DNA from: Valencia hispanica | Lineage: Eukaryota > Chordata > Actinopteri > Cyprinodontiformes > Valenciidae | DNA length: 64,000 nucleotides | NCBI GenBank assembly: GCA_963556495.2 | Contig: OY747705.1 | Span: forward strand, 36,514,298-36,578,297 | Direction: 5' to 3' | Part shown: positions 11,236-21,885 of the stretch, in pieces | Layout: each line of letters opens with the position of its first letter | Position numbering within the stretch: the stretch's first letter is position 1 | The notes under the pieces: model-generated | The model's database searches: none | What the model was told of the DNA's origin: nothing | What the model saw: the letters and a program-made list of their open reading frames with translations, nothing else | Position numbers and translations under genes: made by a program

Positions 11236-11286
<51 letters not shown>
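11228..11286. repeat. (TAA)n microsatellite
   Basis: About 18 uninterrupted TAA/AAT units next to the 3' side of the L2 fragment on the minus strand. Confidence 0.95.
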
Positions 11287-11287
<1 letters not shown>

Positions 11288-11289
11288 TC

Positions 11290-12660
11290 ACCAATAAATT
11301 TCATAAGTCCCAAAGTAATGTTTTATACCTTATTTCCCATCACTTTCCACTGTTGCAAACAGTGTCTGTGAAATATTAATGTTTCTGTTAATGATTTCAG
11401 AGAAGAACGATTCCCTAGCATCTTTTAAAGTTAACTGATATCTGTTCAGTCTCTCTTTGTAGATGTCACAGAGAAAATGGAGTTGAATTTTCCGCAATAT
11501 CCTCTTGGCTTGTTGAAACTCCCTTTTACACTACATACCAGTGTATCACTTGTCCACGGAGACTTCTTACTACCTGAGACTACTTTCACTTTAGTTGGAG
11601 CAATGGAATCAGTAATGTCTGACATTTACGCAACGAAATGATCTACCAGCTTGTTTACTGAATTGGAGTTGGGAGATGAAGGGTATGTGGTGGTGGTGGG
11701 GTAAATAGGTATAAAGGTTTCAACTGAACATTTGTTTCACTGTGGCTAGATAGTTTAGCAGAGATATTACTTCCAAAGAAAACACAGAAATGGTCAGATA
11801 ATGCAATATCAATTACCAAGATATCAGATATATTTAAGCCTTTGCTGCTAATTAAGTCCAGAGTGTGTCCTCGATATTTTGCTGGTTGTTTGACATACTG
11901 GGTCAGGCTAAAGTTATTAAGAGTTTCATCCAATGTTTTTGCTTGTCTATCTTGGAGGTTGTCGGTATGGATGTTGAAGTCCACCACAATGATTAATTGG
12001 TCATAATCGATACATACTACCGAAAGAAAGTTGCTGAAATCATTAAAAAAGCTAGAGTTAAGTCTTTGGAGTTTTTGTAAGCATATAAATTTAGCTTTGT
12101 TAGGCTCATTTATCTGGGTGATTTTTGATTTCTGCTGCTTATAAGCACTGGAATGGTGCTCTCAGGGAGGCCAGACAACTTTTGGGAGGTGATAGGAGTA
12201 TAATTACTGCACGGTTCCCTTCTATATCAGATGTCAGTTTTTACCAGTTGGGACATGGGTGGAATACATCCAGTGTGAGTCCCAGAAGCCTAATGTAATT
12301 CAAGTTTTTGTGTTAGTTGTGTCCCAATTCTAATTTGTACTTTCAGTCTATCTGAGAAATGTCTAAATGGAGAGTCATTAGGTGTGGGTGAATTGGATGA
12401 CCTTGGAATACCTGAATAATACTGTTGTGTGCGCTGTACATCTTTGCTTGCTTCAGATGTGGTAGGAAATTCTGTCAGTCTCTGCATGTCGTGCCTCTGT
12501 CTGGGCTGGTGGTGTCATCCTGACTTGCTGTGTTAGGTGTTTCTTCTCTGATAGTATCCATGGGCTGTGCTTCGTGGTCAGCTCTCGGGTGCTTTATCAA
12601 TGTTGAGCTTTCTAATTCAGATCAAATAAAATTTTGAGGTCAGCACTCTCATTCAAGTTT
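11290..12660 (-). pseudogene. L2-clade LINE copy B, ORF1 end and endonuclease remnant
   Basis: Minus-strand remnant. Near 12487-12290 it matches the L2 copy at 48.1-48.37 kb (TPNDSPFRxFSDRLK, QIRIGxQLT), the spacer/early part. The endonuclease C-terminal half is at 11987-11700: DFNIHTDN, GHTLDLI, LSDHFCVFF, the apurinic-endonuclease-like signature of LINE ORF2. From 11640 to 11330 the endonuclease-RT linker follows (a piece like ESFFSEIINRNINISQTLFATV). Multiple stops and frameshifts. RT is absent. This LINE class mobilises its own RNA by target-primed reverse transcription; this copy cannot. Confidence 0.75.
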
Positions 12661-12662
12661 TG

Positions 12663-12708
12663 TTGAGATCAGAATCAGAAATACTTTATTAATCCCCGAG
12701 GGGAAATT
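12663..12708 (-). repeat. LINE/SINE 3' tail fragment
   Basis: On the minus strand GAATTTCCCCTCGGGGATTAATAAAGTATTTCTGATTCTGATC, a 3' tail very common in teleost retroposons. A related tail is at 16.66-16.70 kb. It directly abuts the ZP3-like exon. Confidence 0.65.
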
Positions 12709-12982
12709 CAGTACAGCGTCTACATGCCTGGTCAGTTCCATCCACTGACTTCCATTGGTTTCCAACTAAAGAGCATGCTCGGTTTGGAGAGTTGACAGCC
12801 AGCATGACAGGAAAAGCTTTCACAGAGCAGGTTATGTAAATCTGGTTACTGGGTTCCTGGTAGAATCTAAAGGCCACTAGCTGGAACCTCAGCTTGTACT
12901 CCTCAACTCTTGGCAATAAATGCGAGTTGGAGTTTGTCACGTAAGCATCAACAAGACATCTGTAATGCTCACTCAACGACAT
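12689..12982 (-). pseudogene. ZP3-like zona pellucida domain exon (fragment)
   Basis: A 97-codon open frame on the minus strand matches the C-terminal half of the ZP module of fish egg-coat ZP3 proteins. Telling pieces: CLVDAYVTNSNSHLLPR, LRFQLVAFRF, NQIYITCSVKAFP and ACSLVGNQWKSVDG, followed by CRRC, which keep the conserved cysteine spacing. An acceptor-like CATTACAG lies at about 12,966 just before the CLVDA codons, so the real exon may start there. The 3' side runs straight into a LINE/SINE tail. ZP proteins polymerise in the egg envelope. No other ZP exons are visible nearby, so this is either a lone retained exon of a broken gene or a retrocopy piece. No stop inside. Confidence 0.7.
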
Positions 12983-13254
12983 ACGTAAAGCTCAATAAAT
13001 GGCATCCGTAATGCTCAATAATAACAGTTTGTCTCTTCAACCATTTATGGAGAGTGCTAATCAACATTCCATATCATTGTTTCTTCCTTAAGGGGTTCTA
13101 CATGTTCAGACTCAATACTTAATGACACACATTAAATTTTAGATATGGATATGGTCTGCTCTGTATCATCCCCAGTGAGATTGAAATTGTATATGTGTTT
13201 ATTACAGTTGAATTATAGGGCAAACCCTTTTATCAAAAGCAAATTTCAGCTGTG

Positions 13255-13383
13255 GAGTACAGAGTGGTTATTGCAGGATCTAGGTGTCCTGTTCACTGGT
13301 GATGACAGGATGGAATGGCAGATGGACAGATGGATTGGGGTTTCGCCCACAGTAATGTGGGCATTGCTCAGGGATCTTATATA
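13255..13383 (+). pseudogene. Rex3 (RTE) LINE fragment
   Basis: The translated piece LQDLGVLFTGDDRMEWQMDR aligns with the FKYLGVLFTNEGKMEREIDR stretch of the intact Rex3 frame at 40.37-40.43 kb. The copy stops abruptly at 13383. Decayed. Confidence 0.65.
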
Positions 13384-14704
13384 AAACTTTGCGTAGAATC
13401 CTTTCTTAAACCGTACTTAAGCTCAGCGACTTTTTTTTACTTACCTAGTAAGTTTCAGATTTATCAAACTTGGAGTACGCACAGCTGCACACACTTTCGG
13501 CTCTATAAATCCTTCTCTCCCTAAAAATGTGCGCAGGTGTTTTTGGATCACATCACGGCTCCTACACGCCCACTTTCTCCCATGAACGGTCCATGCAAAG
13601 TGTCTGGTGAATATTCTGCAACGAACTAAGCCAGCTAATATGGGGCGTTTCTCGGGTAACCATGGCAACCGAGAGGCGGAGAAAGTTATTCCACAGAGAC
13701 AGCTAGAGGCTCGTAGAGGCACGGAAAACCATTTTATTTCAATCAATCGGCGCTTTACTCAGTCAAAGGCAGCCAAAGTGCTTCACATTAAAAGACAAAA
13801 ATACAGTTGCTAAAATAAAATGTGTAGCAAGAAGAGAGTAAAAAGATTTTAAAATGTAATAAAAAAGCAGCACAAGCGATAAAAAGGATAAGAACAACAA
13901 AGTTTCAATTAGGCCTATATCATTACTTCTTGTAGTAACAATAAGACGGGAATTTGTTAAAACAAGCAAATTATTCAAACAAATAAAACAACATATTTTA
14001 AGTCTGACAGAAAAGGTGCATTTTAAGTCTACTTTTAAAAACTATCATCCTTGCAAAATATTGATTTGGGGTCACAAACAAACCGAAGAGCTGAAAGTGA
14101 TGCAGAGTTGATGCAGCAGCGTTCTTGACATAAAAAAGAAAAGCGGACGGAGTGCATGGTTCCAGCAGGTCGGTAGCTCTAACCCCGGGTCTAGTTCAGC
14201 GAATAGATCAAATAGGACTGCTGGAATCTGCATTGGGTCGTCCATCCAGATGCTTCCAGTGGCGTGATCTTCAATGAGTGCCAGCATCCATTGTGCAGCA
14301 TTATGCAGGGGATGCTGTAGTATTCGTACTTCACACAATTAATACACCAATAAATGCAATTTCTATATAATCTGAAGACATAAATACATATGAACATACT
14401 GTGATATAATTCATATGTGCAACATATTTTCATTCAGATTCTTATTTCTTCTCATTTCAGAGACGGGATGGCTGGTTGTGTGTCTGTGTGCGCAAAGCTC
14501 TACAAGTTTGAAATTGTGGCTTAAATTCACATTTTGCCATCTCTCGTGCTGCGCAGTCAGTGTCCAAAAAGTGCATAGGCAAGATCTTAGTGTGCTTAAA
14601 GTTGCACAAATTTTTCCGCCACATTTTTTTCTATAAATCCTAAACTTGGCATAGAAAGTTTTCACACCTAATTTTTTGCATAAGCGGGCAAAATTAACTT
14701 TTAT
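13384..14704. other. Unassigned insert between two Rex3 pieces
   Basis: About 1.3 kb separates the Rex3 pieces at 13.26-13.38 kb and 14.71-15.02 kb, which are only about 170 bp apart in an intact Rex3. Both ends carry CTATAAATCCT and AAAATGTG-type words in opposite orientation (near 13500 and 14633), suggesting an inserted element. Terminal repeats are too decayed to define. No recognised ORF. Confidence 0.3.
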
Positions 14705-15025
14705 CAAAGGGTGACTGGACTCAGCCTTAGAGATAGGGCGAGGAGCTCCAGGGAGAGCTCGAAGTAGAGCTGCTACTTCTAGTCAAGTGAGATGGTTGGG
14801 GCATGTGATCAGGATGCCCCCTGGGCGGCTCCCTTCAGAGGCTTTCCAGGCATGTCCCACTGGAAAAAGACCCTAGGGCAGACCCAGAACTTACTAGTGG
14901 GGATATATATCTCGTCTAGCATGCAATCCCCAGAAGGAGTTAGAGTATGTTGATGGGAAGAGGGTTGTCTGGAATTCCCTCCTGGACCTGTTGATCTGGC
15001 GACCTGATCTTAAATAAGTGAAAGA
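14705..15025 (+). pseudogene. Rex3 (RTE) LINE C-terminal fragment
   Basis: Decayed equivalent of the Rex3 C-terminus: SGLSLRDRARSS, then a region matching the RWLGHLVRMPPGRLP segment, then WNSLLDLL-like remains. Several frameshifts. It lacks the GATG tail. Confidence 0.65.
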
Positions 15026-15657
15026 CATTTTCTTTTAAACTCCATTTAGAGTAATGTTAAGAACAAATCTCATCCCTTGGTTCCAATAATGGTGGATTTA
15101 GGGAAGTTCAATACTCTTACAAATGCAGGCCAATTACAAAAAGAAAGGTAAAACACCAACCAGTCTTGATATAATACTGTTCATTATTAATTATAATATT
15201 GATCATTATTTGTCTATTTTTTCATGACTTAATTAAAACATAGGACATATTAAACCCAAAAGGCAATAACAAAAGCAGTTTTAATCCAGGAGAGGATAAA
15301 CAGATTAGACTTCTTGCACTTTGACGTTTTAAAGATTCTTAATGTTTTTACCACTAAATTAATACTAAATTAAATTTTTATACAGATGCCTGAAATTAGT
15401 TTTTGAGTTGGTAGAGTATTCACACACTTGGGTTATCTCTGAACAGAACAGGAAATAGGAACCTTTTGATTAAAAGTTTTTTCAAGATGATGCAAGTAAT
15501 TTATCTGCCTCCGTTAGTTCAGTTTATCGTTTTTCTAATTCGAGCATATCTTTACTCTTACTTTGTATTTGTTGTAATGTGTCCATACTTTCTCTATATT
15601 TACCCTTATCATTCTGCATAGTCTATATGTGCAGAAACTTGTTATGATCATACATAT
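15026..15657. other. Unassigned AT-rich DNA
   Basis: No coding or repeat signature recognised. Confidence 0.35.
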
Positions 15658-15830
15658 TCAGTCAGTGTGCCCCAGGACAGCTGTGGCTACAATGCAGTAG
15701 CTTGCCACCATCAGCATGTGTATATCTGTGTGTGAATGGATGAATGACTGAATGTAGCGTAAAACGCTTTGTGGGCCTCTGACTGAAAAAGCACTATACA
15801 AATGCATGTAATTTACAATTTACATGTTCG
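15658..15830 (+). repeat. tRNA-headed SINE, 3' half
   Basis: The segment GTGCCCCAGGACAGCTGTGGCTACAATG...GTGTGAATGGATGAATGACTGAATGTA...GCACTATACAAATGCATGTAATTTAC is the 3' half of the SINE present in full (opposite strand) at 42.33-42.66 kb. Confidence 0.7.
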
Positions 15831-16329
15831 AATTAATTTTCTTAACCCACATGCAGAACACCACTAGGGAGACCAGTTGTAAAAATATACAACTTATTGA
15901 AACAAAGATAATGTTACGATGATGGTCACGGGAACTGGGAACACTTCAGAGAAATGGAGATGAGAGGAACTGCAGAAAGTGAAGCCCAAAGGTGAGATCA
16001 GAGCTTGGAGTGGGTTTAACTGTTTGAAAGTACTCAGGTAAGGACTCACTTGGTTCATGGAAGATTGAACGCCAGGGAGGAAGAGTTAGGAGTCCAGGAT
16101 GTCTGCAGAAGCTTCCTGCTATTTGGAGATGTGATGATGGTTGAGTCCAGGAGCGAGGATTGAGCAGAGAGGACGGACAGGCAGAGCACAGAGATGGATC
16201 ATGGATCACCGAGGAATTTGGAGCTTGAAGCCTGTCAGACCAGGAATGATGGCCAGGGCTTCTTGGGAAGCTGGAGAACGAGTCAGACGGAGATTGCAAC
16301 GAGGAACACAGCGAGGTGGGCAGGTTTGC

Positions 16330-16333
16330 CTAG
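16330..16333. repeat. CTAG 4-bp duplication, left
   Basis: CTAG precedes the inverted repeat; identical to 18154-18157. Confidence 0.6.
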
Positions 16334-16659
16334 CACTAGAACTCCCAGTATTTTCTGATCCCCAGCTGTTCTACCAGAGCCCGGTCAAATGACCGCTTGG
16401 TTTGAAAACAATGACTGAATCACTGACAATTAGCTGCCTTTCATTTGTAAATGTAGCTAGCCAGTGGAATGTGCTTGAGTGTTGGGGGTTGTCAGCCTTT
16501 CAGGCTGGCCTGTACTCCTCTCCTCTCTTCCTCTGTCTTGAATTTGGTTAACTGAACTTGTCCATGCAATTGGATTTGTGTTTCCTGTCTGTCTATTTAT
16601 TATCTTTCAGCTTTCATACTCACACCCTTGTTACAGTGCCAGTCCAGCCATTCAATTCA

Positions 16660-16702
16660 ACAAAAAGAACAGTTTATTGATCCCAGAGGGAAATTCCCAG
16701 CC
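16660..16702 (-). repeat. LINE/SINE tail fragment
   Basis: GTTTATTGATCCCAGAGGGAAATTCC resembles the tail at 12.66-12.71 kb. Confidence 0.45.
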
Positions 16703-17506
16703 CTAGCCCCTGTTATTTTCACTTTTTACTTCTCATTCGTTTTCTAAAAGTATTTTCAGATTCTAGTACAGGGCTATCTATACTACATCCATAATAAATA
16801 TTTAATAATTTTACTGTGGATTTTTGGAGAGATAAGTCAAAATACAGTGCACAGTCTTTCCAAAATCCGTGTTTGTGTGACTTTTAGAATTTTAAATCTC
16901 CAAAATGCTAGAGGTGATGCCAAAGTCTTTTCAAATTCTAGTAGAGGGGCAACTATAGCACAGCCAGTATAAATATCTCATAATTCTTCTGTAGATTTGT
17001 TGAGGAAAAATAGGTCAAAGTAGTATAGCGACTTGAGAAACATGCGTTTGTCTCATTTTATGTTGTTTTCAGGAATTTATTTCTCCAAAACACAGAGGTG
17101 ATAGTTTTTCAATTCTACTTCTGAATGATTCTTGTGAACAAAATACAGAGAAGGCACCCTCAGTGATTAGAAACGGACAAGTTTGCGGCAGTGTCCGAAG
17201 TTTGGCAGAAGTTTGTCTCCAACTGCATCAAGTCCTACAACCCAGGCCAGCACATCACTATCGACCAGCAGCTTTTTCCAACAAAGTCTCGCTGTCCTTT
17301 CCAACAGTACAGAGCTTCAAAACCTGACAAGTTAGGAATTAAGTTGCCGTGTGTCAGGTGACCATCCAATGTAAAAAACAATCGCACACCTTCACGCTGT
17401 GTACACTGCTATAAGTTTACTTGCGGAAGATGCAGAAAGGACTTTGAGTGGGAGCGCCAGAGATGTGCCAACGAGAACTGAAACAGTGAAACATGGGTCA
17501 TTCAGT

Positions 17507-17524
17507 CACACACACACACACACA
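17507..17524. repeat. (CA)n microsatellite
   Basis: Short CA run just after the piggyBac stop region. Confidence 0.9.
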
Positions 17525-17662
17525 ATGGATATTCAAATATTTTTATATTGTTTGTATACTTTATTTTTTATCTTTTTACTTGAATATGAAAATAAACATT
17601 TTTGGATCATGAAATGTTTGATTCTTTGAATGAATAGTCACTAAACTGCTGATTCACAAGTA

Positions 17663-18014
17663 GGGGAGACCGGGGACAGTTGCAAAAATTGTTGATTGTG
17701 TTATTTTAATATTGTTATATTTGTATATTTTATATTATTTTTTATCAAAATTAAAATATATTGTATTTGTAACATGTTGCAACCATCCCCGAACAGTGCT
17801 GCAACTGCACCCGGGCCCTGGGACAATTGCAACACTGGAGAGCTTTCATTTTAATGCAAATTTAGAAGAATATGTTGCCTGTAGTCATCTTGAAATACTT
17901 TTAACTGTTAACAGAGGGATGAATGTATATTGCAAAAAATATCCAGTTTGTCCACAAGGTTTTTGAGTAATGGAGCCAAATGCAAAACGTGTTGCAACTG
18001 TCACCAATCTCCCC
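17663..18014. mobile_element. MITE with GGGGAGA ends and TA duplication
   Basis: Ends are inverted copies GGGGAGACCGGGGACAGTTGCAA (17663 on) and TTGCAACTGTCACCAATCTCCCC (to 18014), flanked by TA on both sides. The 352-bp interior is non-coding and AT-rich, with further GTTGCAAC words. TA duplication is compatible with Tc1/mariner-type mobilisation; the parent family was not identified. Confidence 0.7.
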
Positions 18015-18153
18015 TAATTGCCACATTTACAGAACAAAGGCACCTATTCACAAGTGATTAACAGTCCCAGATAACAACAGCCCTGTCAAATGACTGCTCT
18101 GTGGTAGAGTGGTGGGGATCCAGTCAAATGACCGGTCTCTGGTAGTTCTAGTG

Positions 18154-18157
18154 CTAG
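18154..18157. repeat. CTAG 4-bp duplication, right
   Basis: Matches 16330-16333. Confidence 0.6.
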
Positions 18158-18447
18158 AAGATTGCACACAAGAGAAACCACAGAGGGCTTGAGGTAAGGT
18201 TACCAAATGGTTTTCAACATTTAGGCGCCAAAGGTTCTACTGCCAGCTCCTTAAATCTTCAGCCTGTGATGAGAATCAATGAACTGCACCTATGCAGGTG
18301 CAGCAAGGTGGGTCCACCCCTGGCTAGAAGGACAAGTCCTCAGCTCAGCCAGGACCTCTGGTGATGGAGGTCTCCAGAACAGGTGCAAGGAAGGTGCAGG
18401 AAGGAGACAGACATAAAAAAATAGACAAACACCCCAGACTCCTAACA

Positions 18448-18950
18448 ATTTTCATGTCTGCATCTGCCCTTTTTTAGAAAGGCATCTTAACAAGCAGTTA
18501 ATACTGAAACAGCTGGGATCTCATTCCAACTACTTATGCAGCATCATAAATTCTATCTATAGAGATGTCACCTCCACAGAGTAATTTCTAACAATACACT
18601 ACATTTTTGCAACAGAGTTTACCCAGGGTTTCCAGTGAAAGCCTTCTATTAGTCAGAAGCAACCAGGTACCCTAGCATTTTGACAAGAAAAAAAACGTTA
18701 CAGTCATGTAATAAATATGCTTTTTGGAGAAAGGTTCTTGCAGTCATAATGCTTATTAAGTGAGATAACTGCAATGAGGTCAGGTCATACACAGCAGCTT
18801 CTCTATGCGTTATACGCAACAACACAAATCCACCTCTTTTAAAATAAAACTTTCAACAACATGAAAGCTTTTCTTGGACACTTTCACATGTCATAATGTT
18901 TTTATTTCGAGTTTAATTTCCTCCTTTTTTGCATATAAAGCCCTTAACCT
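18448..18950. other. Unassigned DNA
   Basis: AT-rich sequence with no recognised coding or repeat content. Confidence 0.35.
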
Positions 18951-19385
18951 CTTAAGCCCCAGGGTCTCTCCAAGCTCCTAGCTCGAATAAGATATGCCCA
19001 ACATTAATTTAGTTTTTCTCTGCAAAAACAAACTCTGTGTAAACAAACCATCCATCCATCCATCAATTTTCTGTACCCGTCCATCCTAATGCAGGGTTGC
19101 GGGGGGGCTGGTGCCCATCTCCAGCGGTCAAGGGTCGCCAGTCCATCGCAGCTGTGTAAACAATCTTGGTATCAAAATGAAGCCAATGTTTGTGAGATTT
19201 AATCAGAAGTGTAAAAATTACAGCATATGTTACTGTGCCAAAGTAATTGTAGCTGGAACATAGACAAATTACAAGAGACTTTATTCACGCCTAATTTATT
19301 TTCTCATGTTACAGTATACAATACTATTAAAAATATGGTCCAGTAGAATATAAACTGCGGATAATCATAAACCAACATGTGGGGA
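18951..19385 (-). other. 3' flank of the piggyBac-derived gene/element
   Basis: Read on the minus strand this segment ends CCCTGGGGCTTAAGAGGTTAAGGG, with TTAA at 18952-18955, the kind of terminus expected for a piggyBac element whose transposase lies at 21.1-23.4 kb on the same strand. The matching 5' terminus was not found. The block is separated from the coding part by the Kolobok-like insertion. Confidence 0.35.
19048..19165 (-). repeat. RTE-tail-like repeat with (CATC)n
   Basis: (CATC)4 followed by AATTTTCTGTACCCGTCCATCC...CGGTCAAGGGTCGCCAGTCCATCGC, the reverse complement of a very common fish repeat ending in GATGGATGG. Confidence 0.6.
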
Positions 19386-19389
19386 TTAA
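19386..19389. repeat. TTAA target duplication, left
   Basis: TTAA adjoining the inverted repeat; matches 20806-20809. Confidence 0.75.
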
Positions 19390-20805
19390 AGTGCCCCTGC
19401 CATGAAATTGGCATTTTTTGAGTTTTTGGTCATATTTGTTAGTTTCCCCAGCCTGCCTATGTCCCCTAAGGGGTTAAAATGACTGATTAGTGTTTCCTTT
19501 GTCCCCGGGTATGTCTGCCTACATAGTGAAATTAGCACTCAGAAACGGGCTGTTTTGCAGTTCGGCATATGACCACACGTTTCGTCATATGTCGTCACTG
19601 AGTTCCAGCCAATTACCCCCTTCTCTGAACTACACTCTCCAAGTCCCTCCCCCCGCGGCGTGTATTACCAACCTAAACAACGAGAGCTACAGTAAAAGGC
19701 AAACAACAAACCGACAACATGGAGTCCAGACCGCATCGACACTGTCCTCCCCACTTCCGAGCCACTCAAAAGCTTGTGGATGGACTTTATTTATGCAGGG
19801 AATGTACCTGACCAACTCCTGAAGCGCGTGGTTGTTTGTGGCAAACATTTCTCTGACTAATGTTTTATTAACTTGGGACAACACAGCAGTGGATACGCAG
19901 ATCGTATTAAACTTTTACCAGGATCAATACCAAATCTCCGTGAACCAGCAAATATCCCTTTACAAGTAAGTATATTTCCGCAATAATGTCCTTCAGCTGT
20001 TTTATACCAGTGTTTCCCACACAAAGATGAATCTGTGGCGCACCACCACATATTCAACACCGACCCAAAAAAAACCAAAAACACCAACTGTCATGTATTG
20101 CGCTTCAATTTTTCTTATTTACGGTATTTAAAACACGCAGCGTATTCGTTCAGCATTTCCCTGCTCTCTCTTTGTCTCTGTCACTCACATCTCTCTCTCG
20201 TGCGCGCACACACACACAGCCTCTCCCATGCGTGCACAGCACGTCTGTCTGGATCACCTGTGGAAGACGTCTTCTACCTTTCTGGTTCCTCCTCAGGTGC
20301 CTCGCTATCCGGATCAGATTCCGGATCAAATTGAAATGCCATTACAGTCGCCATAACAGTAGCCAATAACTGAGCCATTACTGTCGTGGTGAAGCTAGAG
20401 ACGTAATGAGGATGGATGGATGTGTGGATGGACGATCAAATATTTTATTTGGCCTGTAATTTGTAAACAGATTATTGTTCAACACACAATATAATTAGGC
20501 CTAAACCTAAGTACACTTCATACATAATTTTGGAATTTCGGCAATTTGTGGTGCGCAAATGCATGTCTGTCAATGTTTCAGCAGATGCGGACGTTAAAGA
20601 CTCAATTGACAATAGAGGCTTGGGCCCCGCCCACCAAAACTCGGTCATTCTGTGCTATTGCTAACAGAAGGGCCACCTAGTAGGGGGCTGCAATTCTACA
20701 ACAAAGCTGAATTACGGCAAACGATCCTTTGATACAGTGTTAAGGTACTTAGAGTGTGACTAAAAAGGGACCAAACGTCACGGGGAATTTCATGCCAGGG
20801 GCACT
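19390..20805 (+). mobile_element. Kolobok-like DNA transposon with THAP remnant (1,416 bp)
   Basis: Ends are inverted repeats AGTGCCCCTGnCATGAAATT (19390 on; complement to 20805) with TTAA on both sides. A piece at 19719-19965 (plus) encodes a THAP-like C-terminal part: VVVCGKHFSD, CFINLG, then RIKLLPGSIPNL, and ends at a GTAAGT donor at 19966. One frameshift and one stop are present. Kolobok transposases carry N-terminal THAP domains and duplicate TTAA, which supports this class. The catalytic part is missing, so it cannot move itself. A second MITE-like segment begins near 20008 (CAGTGTTTCCCACACA). Confidence 0.7.
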
Positions 20806-20809
20806 TTAA
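20806..20809. repeat. TTAA target duplication, right
   Basis: Matches 19386-19389. Confidence 0.75.
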
Positions 20810-21079
20810 CTGTACCAAGATTCATGTTGATGAAGTGAATTAGAGCAACGTTACAGAGGCTTTATTGAAAAAATAGCTGGGTTTTTTTGCAGTTTGGCAC
20901 AGTTCGGCACATTTTCGGCACAATTTAGCACAAACAGTGAAAATTTCAATTTCTCAACTCCTGATATACTGATTTTGTTCAAGTTCAATTATATGCCTAA
21001 AAACAAACTGTTTTTTATATTTTTTGTTAAAATATCCAACACTATAACACAGAGATAGGCTTGACTCCAACTGAAGAGT
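20810..21079 (-). other. Decayed downstream part of piggyBac-derived gene
   Basis: Lies between the recognisable transposase core and the Kolobok-like element. On the minus strand it has many stops and a repeated GTGCCGAA-type word (20905-20925). No domain recognised. Confidence 0.3.
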
Positions 21080-21885
21080 ATTTATTCAAATTCCAAATAC
21101 AACAAAACTGGAAATATACATATGAAATGGATAACAAAACTGTTCACAACCCCCTCCTATTATCAATGCAAATGTTCTAATATGGATAGTAATGTGCTTT
21201 GCATGCAGTAACAATATGATCGTAGAGTGGCCTGATTTTGCACAGACGATCGTAATCAGAGATGTTTTTTTCTTTTCATTGTCTTCGTCATCGTTCACAA
21301 AGCTGAGGTGCAATGACCACAAGACTGCTTTAGACTGGTTTCTCTGCATAGTGTTCCGGGATAATTGAAAATTATATGGCCACTCACCCTTCCAGTAGTC
21401 AGCCCTGTTGTGCACATTTACAACTCCGGTGTATATATTGATAGATAGGAAAACTTACAAGTCTGTTACAGTGAGGGGAGTCCAAAGGAACTTTCTGGCA
21501 GCGTCTTTCCTTTTTGTAGCATTGGTATTGTCGATAATTGTCCAAATTACAGATGAACTGAAGACGAGCTGGAATGTAGGGCCCGGTGGCCTTGTAGGCA
21601 TGAACCTACAAGACTCAGGAGTGCTGTCCTCCTCATGTCTGTGGTGCCACGCATCTCCACCCAATGAAGTGTCAGCAGACCTCTTTGGAGAGTCATTTGC
21701 CTTAGTTTTCCCCATTTTTGCCTTCTTGGTTGGCTGCGCAGAAGTCGAAGGCCTTGGAGGTATTTAGTCTTCATCCTCTCTAAAACAAGATAACAGAAAA
21801 ATAATTAGAGAAATTATAAATATATTCATACACATCTACACTTAAATGTCTACACACACACACACACACTATATATATATATATA

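Larger units (their letters stand above)
16334..18153 (+). mobile_element. piggyBac-like transposon, decayed, ends CACTAGAACT
   Basis: The ends are inverted repeats starting CACTAGAACT (16334; complement ending 18153), with subterminal GGTCAAATGACCG-like palindromes at both ends (16384-16396; 18122-18134). Inside, at about 17190-17350 on the plus strand, is a piggyBac transposase core: NCIKSYNPGQHITIDQQLFP followed by TKSRC and KPDKLGIK. The Asp in TIDQQLFP corresponds to a catalytic DDD residue. At about 17390-17481 the Cys-rich C-terminal finger remains (CRKDFEWERQRCANEN-stop). The rest is deleted or decayed, so it is non-autonomous. A small TA-flanked MITE sits at 17663-18014, and a LINE tail at 16660-16700. 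Confidence 0.7.
15912..18447 (-). mobile_element. LTR of family LTR-X, split by a piggyBac-like element
   Basis: On the minus strand the block starts TGTTAGGAGTCTGG (from 18447) and ends ATCATCGTAACA (at 15912), close to the TGTTAGGATCC start of the LTR at 7.7-8.5 kb. The two arms, 15912-16329 and 18158-18447, read as one LTR once the 16334-18153 insert is ignored. No exact flanking duplication was found, so the ends are approximate or old. Confidence 0.55.

Noticed and set aside
15946..16392. Minus 117-codon and plus 83-codon frames
   Set aside because: They fall inside the LTR arm and overlap each other; composition-driven open frames.
21408..21767. 119-codon plus-strand frame
   Set aside because: Antisense to the piggyBac-type exon, which has the recognisable domain.
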